From Bacteroidales bacterium UBA5507 (lineage in GTDB: Bacteria; Bacteroidota; Bacteroidia; Bacteroidales; Lentimicrobiaceae): a stretch of DNA of 64,000 nucleotides. The stretch is taken from NCBI GenBank assembly GCA_002426195.1, contig DIOT01000041.1:1-64000 (forward strand), written 5' to 3'. The notes under the pieces were generated by a model, which searched no databases, was not told the origin of the DNA, and saw only the letters and a list, made by a program, of their open reading frames with translations. This document shows, one piece after another, positions 17,607 through 25,537 of the stretch (position 1 is the stretch's first letter; each line of letters starts with the position of its first letter). The position numbers were made by a program, and so were the translations under genes.

Positions 17607-17614
17607 TAATTTTG
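17607..17614 (+). promoter_or_regulatory. panD: Candidate panD promoter in the panC-panD gap
   Basis: A perfect -7 box TAATTTTG begins directly after the panC stop and ends 7 bp before the panD ATG. A transcript from it would start at or next to the ATG and be essentially leaderless. No -33 TTG is evident, so read-through from panC may be the main source. Confidence 0.35.
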
Positions 17615-17621
17615 CATCCTT

Positions 17622-17972
17622 ATGACCTTAGAAATATTAAAGTCTAAAATTCACAGAGCTACAGTAACCGAAGCCAACCTTCACTACATTGGCAGTATCG
17701 GTATTGACGAAGATCTCATGGACGCAGCCAACCTTATTGAATTTGAGAAAGTTCAGGTATTAAATATCAATAATGGCGAAAGACTGGAGACATACGTCAT
17801 TAAGGCTGTCAGAGGTTCAGGAATGGTTTCATTGAACGGAGCAGCGGCAAGAAAAGCAGAACCTGGTGACCTGGTTATCATAGCTGCCTTTGCTCATATG
17901 ACTCCTGAAGAAGCAAAGAATCATACCCCTGCAATTGTATTCCCCGATCAGTTCAATAAAATTGTCAAGTAG
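17622..17972 (+). CDS. panD: Aspartate 1-decarboxylase precursor
   Basis: PanD decarboxylates aspartate to beta-alanine for pantothenate synthesis. It is made as a proenzyme that cleaves itself between Gly24 and Ser25 to form a pyruvoyl group. The Gly-Ser bond is present at exactly those positions (YIGSIGIDEDLMDAANL). The segment SLNGAAARKAEPGDLVIIAAFA completes the fold. The length of 116 is normal. It is downstream of panC and followed at once by a membrane-protein gene. Confidence 0.96.
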   Translation: MTLEILKSKIHRATVTEANLHYIGSIGIDEDLMDAANLIEFEKVQVLNINNGERLETYVIKAVRGSGMVSLNGAAARKAEPGDLVIIAAFAHMTPEEAKNHTPAIVFPDQFNKIVK

Positions 17973-17973
17973 T

Positions 17974-19062
17974 TTGAAGAAAACATTAGCAATAACATTT
18001 CGATTTCTCATATTTCTTGGAATAGGCATATTCTTTATATGGTTGTTTCTCAGAAATCTTACCACAGAGCAAAAGGGCGATATAATCGAAGCCCTCAGGA
18101 TGGCTAATTATACCTGGATAATTGTCGCAATTATCCTCGGACTTTTAAGCCATTGGGTAAGGGCGCTGAGATGGCGTATGTTAATGGAACCAATGGGCTT
18201 CACGCCTAAAAAGCTGAATGTATATATGGCAGTTCTCATTGCCTATCTTGCTAATCTTGCTCTTCCTCGTCTTGGTGAAGTCAGCCGTTGCGGTATATTG
18301 ACAAGGTATGAGAAAATCCCTTTCAATAAATCCTTCGGAACAGTTATAACCGAAAGAGCTGTTGACCTATTAACCTACATCCTGCTGTTTTTGTTAATGG
18401 TTTTAACCATGTCGGATGCACTGAGCGCATATGTTTACGACCGCATCTATATGCCATTAATTCTCAAGTTCCAGATATTTAATCCTGAAAATAGTCCGAG
18501 CCTTTTTCTTATTTTGTCAATAGGTATGGCTTTTCTGGTAGTTTTATTTTTCCTGTTCAGGAAGGCCATTATGAGAACTAAGCTGTACAGTAAAATTTAT
18601 AGTCTTATTTCCGGATTGCTGGCGGGGATGAAGTCGTTACTGGTAATACGCAAACCATGGCTTTTTATATTTTACACCATAGCTTTGTGGGTTCTGTACT
18701 TTTTTATGTCATATGTGGTATTTTTTGCCTTGCCCGAAACGTCAGCACTTTCATTAAAAGCAGGACTAACAGTGCTGGTTTTTGGATCAATAGGAATTAT
18801 GATAGTACAGGGGGGTATCGGTATTTACCCGGCTATTGTAGCTGAAACTCTGGTGCTCTTCTCAATAAATTCAGTTACCGGATATGCAATGGGATGGCTC
18901 ATTTGGTCAAGCCAAACCATTATGGTGATTGTTGCCGGTGTTTTTTCATTACTTTTGTTACACACCTTTAACAGAAAAGTAAATGGCATATCTGGATCAA
19001 ATACAGACCAAAATTATTCTATCGCACAATCTCCAACAGCAACTAACGATTTGGAGGTCTGA
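17974..19062 (+). CDS. YbhN / lysylphosphatidylglycerol synthase-type flippase-like membrane protein
   Basis: About eight transmembrane helices and the segments WRMLMEPMGF, ANLALPRLGEVSRCGILTRYE and GTVITERAVDLLTY mark the UPF0104/YbhN family, related to the membrane half of MprF. The cellular role in Bacteroidota is not settled. No ATG occurs near the N-terminus. A TTG at 17974, 1 bp after the panD stop, gives a sensible start (L/M-KKTLAITFRF), and other TTGs lie further upstream inside panD. The last 80 bases overlap rfaE2 in another frame, so the hydrophilic tail of about 27 residues is coded there. Confidence 0.85.
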   Translation: MKKTLAITFRFLIFLGIGIFFIWLFLRNLTTEQKGDIIEALRMANYTWIIVAIILGLLSHWVRALRWRMLMEPMGFTPKKLNVYMAVLIAYLANLALPRLGEVSRCGILTRYEKIPFNKSFGTVITERAVDLLTYILLFLLMVLTMSDALSAYVYDRIYMPLILKFQIFNPENSPSLFLILSIGMAFLVVLFFLFRKAIMRTKLYSKIYSLISGLLAGMKSLLVIRKPWLFIFYTIALWVLYFFMSYVVFFALPETSALSLKAGLTVLVFGSIGIMIVQGGIGIYPAIVAETLVLFSINSVTGYAMGWLIWSSQTIMVIVAGVFSLLLLHTFNRKVNGISGSNTDQNYSIAQSPTATNDLEV

Positions 19063-19474
19063 GCATAAGAAGATTGTCTTTACCAACGGTTGTTTCGATT
19101 TAGTGCATCGTGGCCATATTGACTATTTGTCAAAAGCCGCCGATTTAGCCGATATTCTAGTCATTGGATTAAATACTGATAGTTCAGTTTCGAAATTAAA
19201 GGGCAATGGCCGACCTATAATAGATGAATACTCACGGGCCCTGCTTCTGGCATCTTTTGTTTTTGTTTCAGCTGTTGTATTCTTTGATGAAGAAACACCA
19301 TACAACCTCATTAAAATGATTCAGCCTGATATTCTGGTTAAAGGAGCGGACTATTCCATCGACCAGATTGTAGGACATGATATTGTAATTGGTAAAGGAG
19401 GTCAGGTAGTTACACTTGAGTTCCTACCGGGTTTCTCAACATCAGCAATCGAAAGAAAAATAAAGGAAAACTGA
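18983..19474 (+). CDS. rfaE2: D-glycero-beta-D-manno-heptose 1-phosphate adenylyltransferase (RfaE domain II)
   Basis: This is a cytidylyltransferase-fold enzyme that activates heptose-1-phosphate with ATP to give ADP-heptose for LPS core. VFTNGCFDLVHRGHIDYLSK holds the HxGH nucleotide site, followed by IGLNTDSSVSKLKG and PDILVKGADY. It is the stand-alone adenylyltransferase half of HldE, at the expected ~160 residues. The ATG at 18983 lies 80 bases inside the previous gene, but the N-terminal ~30 residues fit the family, so the overlap seems real. Confidence 0.92.
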   Translation: MAYLDQIQTKIILSHNLQQQLTIWRSEHKKIVFTNGCFDLVHRGHIDYLSKAADLADILVIGLNTDSSVSKLKGNGRPIIDEYSRALLLASFVFVSAVVFFDEETPYNLIKMIQPDILVKGADYSIDQIVGHDIVIGKGGQVVTLEFLPGFSTSAIERKIKEN

Positions 19475-19487
19475 ACCAACATTTAAC

Positions 19488-20846
19488 ATGGCTAAGTCAA
19501 AAACAGCTTTTTTCTGCAACAACTGCGGGAATGAATCACCCAAATGGATGGGTAAATGTCCGGCGTGCGGCGAATGGAACACCTTTATTGAAGAGCCTGT
19601 TCACAAGGAAACCAAATCTACAACTAACCGTAATCAATCTGAACGTGTTGCTGTAAAAATTCAGGATGTAACTCTGGGCAACGAAGTCCGCATGAATACA
19701 AATAACGGTGAGCTAAACCGCGTGCTTGGCGGAGGATTGGTTCCGGGCTCGGTTGTATTGATAGGTGGTGAACCCGGAATAGGTAAATCTACCCTCATGC
19801 TTCAGGTCGCTCTTAACCTAAGAGGTCTGCGATTTTTGTATGTATCGGGCGAAGAAAGTGAGCAGCAGATAAGAATGCGGGCGGAAAGAATTGGAATAAA
19901 GAACGAGCAGTGTTTTATTCTGACTGAAACATCATCTTCCGGGATATTAGCCCAATGTGAAAAAGTTAAACCGGATATAGTTCTGATTGACTCTATACAA
20001 ACACTTGAGAGCGAAAGCATTGACTCATCACCGGGGAGTATTTCACAAATCAGAGAGTCAGCATTTGAAATGCTTCAATATGCAAAACGCTCCAATGTTC
20101 CGGTATTTCTTATCGGACACATTACAAAGGATGGAGGTTTGGCGGGACCAAAAGTGCTTGAACACATGGTTGATACTGTGCTGCACTTTGAAGGCGACAG
20201 GAACTATGGGTTCAGGATATTACGTTCACTAAAGAACAGATTTGGCAGTACGTCTGAGCTGGGAATCTATGAAATGGTTAATTCGGGTTTACGTGAAATA
20301 TCGAATCCTTCGGAACTGTTGCTCGGACAACATGATGAAATGCTAAGTGGAACAGCAATTGCTGCAACACTCGAAGGTATGAGGCCTATGCTTATCGAAA
20401 CCCAGGCATTGGTCAGCACAGCTGCATATGGAACCCCTCAAAGATCAACAACAGGTTTTGAGAACAGACGTCTTAATATGCTACTTGCTGTTCTTGAAAA
20501 GCGTTGTGGATTCAAACTTGGAGCAAAAGATGTCTTCTTAAACATAGCAGGAGGTATTAAAGTGTCAGATCCTGCTACAGATCTTGCTATAGTAAGTGCC
20601 ATATTGTCATCGAATGTTGATATACCGGTACACAGGAAAATTTGTTTTGCAGGTGAAATAGGATTATCGGGCGAAATCCGACCTGTTACCAGGATAGAAC
20701 AAAGAGTGGCTGAAGCAGAAAAAATAGGCTTTAACACAATTGTTATCTCAAAGAACAACTATAAAGCTGCCAAACCGGCAAGTAAGAATATAAAAATTGA
20801 AGCACTTAACAAAATAGAACAACTGGCTGAACTATTGTTTGGTTAA
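19488..20846 (+). CDS. radA: DNA repair/recombination protein RadA
   Basis: RadA is a RecA-like hexameric ATPase that drives branch migration during recombination. A four-Cys zinc finger lies at the N-terminus (CNNCGNE and CPACGEW). Walker A is GGEPGIGKST, the RadA-specific KNRFGST motif is present, and a Lon-like C-terminal domain holds NIAGGIKVSDPATDLA. The 452-residue length is normal. It sits 13 bp after rfaE2 and 2 bp before the S1-domain gene. Confidence 0.97.
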   Translation: MAKSKTAFFCNNCGNESPKWMGKCPACGEWNTFIEEPVHKETKSTTNRNQSERVAVKIQDVTLGNEVRMNTNNGELNRVLGGGLVPGSVVLIGGEPGIGKSTLMLQVALNLRGLRFLYVSGEESEQQIRMRAERIGIKNEQCFILTETSSSGILAQCEKVKPDIVLIDSIQTLESESIDSSPGSISQIRESAFEMLQYAKRSNVPVFLIGHITKDGGLAGPKVLEHMVDTVLHFEGDRNYGFRILRSLKNRFGSTSELGIYEMVNSGLREISNPSELLLGQHDEMLSGTAIAATLEGMRPMLIETQALVSTAAYGTPQRSTTGFENRRLNMLLAVLEKRCGFKLGAKDVFLNIAGGIKVSDPATDLAIVSAILSSNVDIPVHRKICFAGEIGLSGEIRPVTRIEQRVAEAEKIGFNTIVISKNNYKAAKPASKNIKIEALNKIEQLAELLFG

Positions 20847-20848
20847 AG

Positions 20849-21697
20849 ATGATTATGGCAATACCGGGAAAATATAACAAGTTAAAAATTACCAAGATAC
20901 TCGATTTTGGAGTTTATCTTGACGGAGGTGAATTAGGTGAGATACTCTTACCGATGAAATGGGTGCCTGAATCAAGTACACCACATGATGAGTTAATGGT
21001 ATTTTTGTACTTCGACTCATCCGACAGAATAATAGCAACTACACAGAAACCATATGCTATAGCCGAAGAATTTGCCTACCTGACTGTTAAAGCAGTGAAT
21101 CAGGTGGGGGCATTTCTCGATTGGGGCCTTGATAAAGACCTTCTATTGCCATACAGAGAACAAAAGTATAAAGTTGAAGCCGGCCAACAAGTTATTGTAT
21201 ACATATATACTGACGACAAGGGCAGGATTGCAGCATCAACCAATATTGAAAAGTTCATCGATAAGCAGACATCGGAACTCGAAACAGGGCAGGAAGTCGA
21301 TCTTTTCATTTATGCAGCTACCGAGTTGGGATTCAAGGCAATAGTTAACAACCGATGGGAAGGTGTAATCTTTGCGAACCAGGTGTTCCAAACCTTAAAG
21401 AAAGGCCAACGAATTCAGGGGTATATCAAAAACATCAGGGAGGATGGAAAAATTGACCTGAGTATATATAAAATGGGCTACCCTGAAAAGATTAAAGATA
21501 TATATGAAATAGTCCTTACGGAGCTAAGAAAGAACAACGGCTATCTTTCAATAACCGACAAACACTCTCCCGAAGAGATCTACAGAATAATCGGGATGAG
21601 TAAGAAAAATTTCAAACAGGCAATCGGCAGATTATTCAAAGAAAGAAGAATAATGATCGAAGAATCAGGTATCAGATTAATAGAAGATATTGATTAA
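20849..21697 (+). CDS. CvfB-type S1 RNA-binding protein
   Basis: Three S1-like beta-barrel repeats are visible, the first two starting with ITKILDFGVYLDGGELGEIL and VKAVNQVGAFLDWGLDKDLL. They are followed by a winged-helix-like C-terminal part (YRIIGMSKKNFKQAIGRLFK). This matches the CvfB family of about 280 residues, RNA-binding regulators first known from Staphylococcus. The target in this organism is unknown. A second ATG at 20855 is an equally good start. It is 2 bp after radA, so the two are probably translated together. The 289 bp that follow hold no gene I can support. Confidence 0.88.
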   Translation: MIMAIPGKYNKLKITKILDFGVYLDGGELGEILLPMKWVPESSTPHDELMVFLYFDSSDRIIATTQKPYAIAEEFAYLTVKAVNQVGAFLDWGLDKDLLLPYREQKYKVEAGQQVIVYIYTDDKGRIAASTNIEKFIDKQTSELETGQEVDLFIYAATELGFKAIVNNRWEGVIFANQVFQTLKKGQRIQGYIKNIREDGKIDLSIYKMGYPEKIKDIYEIVLTELRKNNGYLSITDKHSPEEIYRIIGMSKKNFKQAIGRLFKERRIMIEESGIRLIEDID

Positions 21698-21986
21698 CCT
21701 GGCAATTATCCTACCAATTAATTCATTGCACTGACAAACAATTAAAGCACAGGTTTTCCACAAAAGGCGATAACTGAAATATATCGACTACCAATGTATG
21801 TGTAAACATGTAATAATAAGTTTGATAAGTGTAACATAGAGCCTTTCCTGATACATCATCTTTGTAATCTGAAAAACTGTGTTATTGATACTCCTATTGT
21901 AATATCCTGAATATTTCTTATATTTATAGTTTAGCTCTGGCACATATTTTGAAACGCATTATAATAACCAAACAAACCACAATTTT

Positions 21987-22868
21987 ATGAAAAGAATTCT
22001 TCCATTATTCTTAGTTGCAATTCTGCTTGGGAGTTGTACAACTAACAGAGTTACCGGTCGAAAGCAGCTTAGCTTAGTTTCCGAATCGGAGCTACAATTA
22101 ATGGCAACTGAGCAGTACAGCTCATTTCTAAAGGAGAATAAAGTGCTCAGTCCATCAACAAACAACGATGCAGCAATGGTAAAAAGGGTGGGGTCTAACA
22201 TTGCAAATGCAATAACTGACTACTACAGGAGCGTAGGACAATCAGATGTTCTGGAAGGATACAATTGGGAATTTAATCTCGTTGAAAGTGGTGACATAAA
22301 TGCCTGGTGTATGCCCGGAGGTAAAGTGGTTGTATATACAGGCCTGCTACCCGTCACACAGTCAGAAGATGCGCTTGCAGTTGTGGTGGGCCATGAAATA
22401 GCCCATGCAATTGCTCAACATGGTAATGAGAGAATGAGTCAACAACTAGTTCAACAACTTGGGGGAGTTGCTCTACAGGTAGCCATTGCAAATCAACCAC
22501 AAATGACTCAGGATATATTCATGACTTCTTACGGACTAGGATCAACAGTTGGAGCAATACTTCCGTTTTCACGGAAAGAAGAGCTAGAGGCTGACAAGTT
22601 CGGACTGTTCTTTTCTGCTATGGCAGGATATGATCCACAGGTTGCAATACCTTTTTGGGAGAGAATGGCGAATTCAGGTGGCTCAAAACCGCCGGAATTC
22701 CTGAGTACTCACCCTGCTGATAATACACGTATAGAGAAGCTTAACAGCATTATGCCCGAAGCTATGAAATACTATAACCAATCGGGCAAGAAATCTTCTC
22801 AGGGTACTCAGGCAGGTCAGACCGGAGGTGGGGATACTAAACCAAAAGTTAAAAAAATCAGGTTCTAA
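21987..22868 (+). CDS. M48-family metalloprotease lipoprotein
   Basis: The N-terminus is a lipoprotein signal with lipobox LGSC (Cys17). The M48 zinc motif HEIAHAIAQH is in the middle and the third ligand is in EELEADKFGLFF. The protein resembles LoiP/YcaL/BepA-type proteases that degrade damaged proteins in the periplasm or at the outer membrane. A C-terminal THPADNTRIEKLN segment is common in these proteins. The closing ~30 residues are low-complexity and basic. It is followed 50 bp later by an OmpA-type lipoprotein gene. Confidence 0.93.
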   Translation: MKRILPLFLVAILLGSCTTNRVTGRKQLSLVSESELQLMATEQYSSFLKENKVLSPSTNNDAAMVKRVGSNIANAITDYYRSVGQSDVLEGYNWEFNLVESGDINAWCMPGGKVVVYTGLLPVTQSEDALAVVVGHEIAHAIAQHGNERMSQQLVQQLGGVALQVAIANQPQMTQDIFMTSYGLGSTVGAILPFSRKEELEADKFGLFFSAMAGYDPQVAIPFWERMANSGGSKPPEFLSTHPADNTRIEKLNSIMPEAMKYYNQSGKKSSQGTQAGQTGGGDTKPKVKKIRF

Positions 22869-22918
22869 ATAGCCTGGAAGAAGAATTACAATAAAACGAA
22901 TCTTAAAAATTTACCATC

Positions 22919-23590
22919 ATGAAAAGAATCAATTTAGTCTTTATACTCTTAATTTCCCTCCTCATGTTCAGTTGTTCATCAATGAACCGCTCACAGAAAG
23001 GTGCTGTGATTGGTGCAGCAGGTGGGGGTGCTACAGGTGCTGTAATAGGCCGTGCAGCCGGTAACACCGGCTTAGGCGCAATTATCGGGGCAACTGTTGG
23101 TGGCGTTGCCGGAGCAGTTATTGGAAAGCAGATGGATAAACAAGCAGCTGAAATGGAACGCGAGGTTCCGGGCGCAAAAATTGAGCGTGTAGGTGAAGGT
23201 ATTGTTGTGGAATTCAGCGGAAAAGTGCTTTTTGGTTTTGATAAATCAGATCTTACACCCGAAGCAACTAACAACCTGACGAGTCTGATTCAGATCCTAA
23301 ACAAATATCCTGATACTGACATTGAAATTCAGGGTCATACTGATAACAAAGGTTCAGATAGTTATAACCAGTCGCTTTCGGAAAGAAGAGCTATAACAGT
23401 TGCTAATTATCTTGTTATGAATAATATAGCAAGCCCCAGAATCAACACTAAAGGTTTGGGAGAGTCAACTCCAAAATACAGCAATGATACTGAAGACGGC
23501 CGTGCTCAAAACAGACGAGTAGAGTTTCTGATAACTGCAAATGAAAAGATGATTGAAGATGCCCGCAGACAAGCAGAAAGCGGTAATTAA
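22919..23590 (+). CDS. OmpA-family lipoprotein with glycine zipper
   Basis: The lipobox Cys is residue 19. Residues ~25-70 form a glycine-zipper membrane-interacting segment (repeats of GAVIGAAGG and GLGAIIGATVGG). The C-terminal OmpA/MotB domain has FGFDKSDLTPEA, IEIQGHTDNKGSDSYN and LSERRA, and it ends in RAQNRRVEFLI, the peptidoglycan-binding pattern. This suggests an outer-membrane lipoprotein tied to the cell wall. It is similar in layout to YiaD. Neighbouring genes for a protease and a beta-barrel suggest an envelope cluster. Confidence 0.93.
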   Translation: MKRINLVFILLISLLMFSCSSMNRSQKGAVIGAAGGGATGAVIGRAAGNTGLGAIIGATVGGVAGAVIGKQMDKQAAEMEREVPGAKIERVGEGIVVEFSGKVLFGFDKSDLTPEATNNLTSLIQILNKYPDTDIEIQGHTDNKGSDSYNQSLSERRAITVANYLVMNNIASPRINTKGLGESTPKYSNDTEDGRAQNRRVEFLITANEKMIEDARRQAESGN

Positions 23591-23638
23591 CAGCCCCATT
23601 TTTCATCCTGCAAATTATTTAGTATTCACTTAAACTTT

Positions 23639-24295
23639 ATGATCATGAAAATCTTAAAAACGATATTAACAATTATAGTATTGACAATAACTTCCACCGG
23701 ACTTTATGCACAAGGCTTAGGAGCCAGAGCCGGAATTAATTTTCAGAACATCAACGGGAAAGATATTGATGGCGACAAGCTTGAGAATAGTCTGAAAGTA
23801 GGCTTTAATGCAGGACTTAACTATGAAATTCCTGTTGGGACCGACATTTATTTTCAGCCCGGTCTTTTGTTTTCGACTAAAGGAGCTGATGTCGACAGGG
23901 AAATTGATTTACTTGATTACAAGTTGTCTGTTTCATACATCGAACTGCCTTTAAATGTTGTCTTTAAACCATTACTTGGTACCGGTCACATGTTGCTTGG
24001 TTTTGGGCCATATGTTGCATACGGTGTTGGAGGTAAGGCTAAAGCAGATGATGATGAGTATGATGTAGAATTCACTAAAAAGGTTGAACTTGGTGATCCA
24101 ATTGACGTGGTTTACCTTAAGGCATTTGATGCAGGAGCAAACTTTATAATTGGATATGAGATGTCGAATATGCTATCGGTTCAACTAAACGCACAGTTGG
24201 GTCTGGTGAATTTCTACCCCGAAAGCTACATGGCTGATGATGACACTGCATGGAAGAATACTGGTTTTGGTTTGTCAATAGGTTATCGTTTCTAA
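23639..24295 (+). CDS. PorT-family outer-membrane beta-barrel protein
   Basis: The signal peptide ends near GLYAQ, and the mature ~190 residues show alternating strands with aromatic girdles: LGARAGINFQNI, IYFQPGLLFSTKG, YIELPLNVVFKP, LGFGPYVAYGVGG and a C-terminal GFGLSIGYRF. This is the small OMP beta-barrel (PorT-like) domain common in Bacteroidota. The function is not evident. A second ATG at 23645 is possible. The gene is followed by a strong terminator. Confidence 0.88.
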   Translation: MIMKILKTILTIIVLTITSTGLYAQGLGARAGINFQNINGKDIDGDKLENSLKVGFNAGLNYEIPVGTDIYFQPGLLFSTKGADVDREIDLLDYKLSVSYIELPLNVVFKPLLGTGHMLLGFGPYVAYGVGGKAKADDDEYDVEFTKKVELGDPIDVVYLKAFDAGANFIIGYEMSNMLSVQLNAQLGLVNFYPESYMADDDTAWKNTGFGLSIGYRF

Positions 24296-24342
24296 TATTT
24301 TAGAATAAAGAGATTAAAGAATCCCTCCTCTCCCCCTCAACG

Positions 24343-24378
24343 AAACCGCCACACATCCCCGTGGCGGTTTTTCTTTTT
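24343..24378 (+). terminator. Intrinsic terminator
   Basis: A perfect 10-bp stem (AAACCGCCAC with GTGGCGGTTT, 24343-24352 and 24361-24370), an 8-nt loop and a T-rich tail follow the beta-barrel gene by 47 bp. This closes the M48/OmpA/barrel unit. Confidence 0.92.
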
Positions 24379-24437
24379 AAGCTAAATAATGAAAGATATT
24401 GAGAGAGTTATATAAAGAAAAGAGGAAGCCGGAAGGG

Positions 24438-24445
24438 TATATTTG
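24438..24445 (+). promoter_or_regulatory. Candidate promoter upstream of the small membrane protein and Ku/LigD
   Basis: A perfect -7 box TATATTTG, followed by CA, lies 82 bp before the ATG of the 50-residue membrane protein and just after a terminator. It is the best candidate for the start of the NHEJ region. No TTG is seen at the -33 distance. Confidence 0.45.
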
Positions 24446-24527
24446 CAATTAACCTATGTGACATTAGCTATTTTGATGTTTAAGGTGCTGAAAATCAATC
24501 GCTACTAACTACTAAAACTTTATAACT

Positions 24528-24680
24528 ATGGGAAACTTGCTCTATATTATTGCTGTTATTCTTATAATAGCCTGGGCTATCGGATTTCTTGGATATAGTG
24601 CAGGCGGATTAATTCACATTCTTCTGGTAATTGCAATTATTGCAATTATTTTAAGAATAATTCAGGGAAGGAGCGTTTAA
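24528..24680 (+). CDS. Small membrane protein of the lmo0937 family
   Basis: The 50-residue product has two hydrophobic helices around a Gly-rich turn (LLYIIAVILIIAWAIGFLGY and AGGLIHILLVIAIIAIIL) and a short basic tail. This is the compact pattern of lmo0937-family membrane proteins, which are widespread and often stress-linked. Their function is unknown. It lies 61 bp upstream of ku. Confidence 0.85.
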   Translation: MGNLLYIIAVILIIAWAIGFLGYSAGGLIHILLVIAIIAIILRIIQGRSV

Positions 24681-24741
24681 CCAACTTCGCAGAAGTGAAA
24701 TAATTGCTCTTACTCCCAAAACTAAAAGAACTACAGATGCT

Positions 24742-25512
24742 ATGAGATCTATTTGGAAAGGAGCAATTAGCTTCGGTTTGGTTAATATACCAATAAAACT
24801 GTACAGTGCTACCCAACAGAGTAGTTTGAACCTTGAACTTGTTGACAGCCGTGACCTAGGCAAAATCAGGTATCTGCGGATCAATGAGAATAACGGTCGT
24901 GAAGTTGAATGGGCAAATATCGCCAAAGCGTATAAATACGAAAGCAAATATATTCTGATTGAGGATAGCGACTTTGAAAAAGCAGCTCCTGAGAAAAGCA
25001 AAATTATTGAAGTCAACAATTTCGTAAATGAGACGGATATTGATACCATCTATTATGAAAATTCTTACTATGTAGAGCCCGAAAAATCGGGAAGCAAAGC
25101 CTATGCGTTATTACGCGAAGCTCTGAAGAAATCAGGTAAGGTTGGAGTAGCTCAGTTTGTTATGCGAACTGCCGCTACTCTTTCTGTTCTTAAACCGAAG
25201 GGAGATGTACTCGTTTTAAGTAAAATTAGGTTCGCTGAGGAAATAAGGGATTTTGATGATCTCAATCTTCCCATGAAGACCGAAGTTAAAGCTCCTGAGC
25301 TTAAAATAGCTATGACACTGATAGATCAGTATACATCGGAATTTGATATTGATAAGTTTAAGGATGAGTATTCAGCCACTCTTAAAAAAGTAATCGAGGA
25401 TAAAGCAACCGGTAAAAAGGGAAAAATCAAGAAATACAGAATTTCGCCTCAAAGGTCACAAGATTTGATGGAGCAATTAAAAGCCAGTCTGAAAAAGAAG
25501 AAGGCAATCTGA
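24742..25512 (+). CDS. ku: Bacterial Ku, DNA end-binding protein
   Basis: Ku forms a homodimeric ring on double-strand break ends and recruits LigD for non-homologous end joining. The hallmark N-terminus RSIWKGAISFGLVNIPIKLY is present, followed by the beta-barrel core and AYALLREALKKSGKVGVAQF. The C-terminus is short and lysine-rich, as in minimal bacterial Ku. The 256-residue length is normal. ligD starts 25 bp downstream, the standard pairing. Confidence 0.97.
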   Translation: MRSIWKGAISFGLVNIPIKLYSATQQSSLNLELVDSRDLGKIRYLRINENNGREVEWANIAKAYKYESKYILIEDSDFEKAAPEKSKIIEVNNFVNETDIDTIYYENSYYVEPEKSGSKAYALLREALKKSGKVGVAQFVMRTAATLSVLKPKGDVLVLSKIRFAEEIRDFDDLNLPMKTEVKAPELKIAMTLIDQYTSEFDIDKFKDEYSATLKKVIEDKATGKKGKIKKYRISPQRSQDLMEQLKASLKKKKAI

Positions 25513-25537
25513 TATACTTAAATTCAGTGATCATTAA

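Noticed and set aside
21698..21986. A promoter in the 289-bp gap before the M48 lipoprotein gene
   Set aside because: Several TATTTT-type stretches exist but none matches TAnnTTTG well. I could not choose one with confidence.
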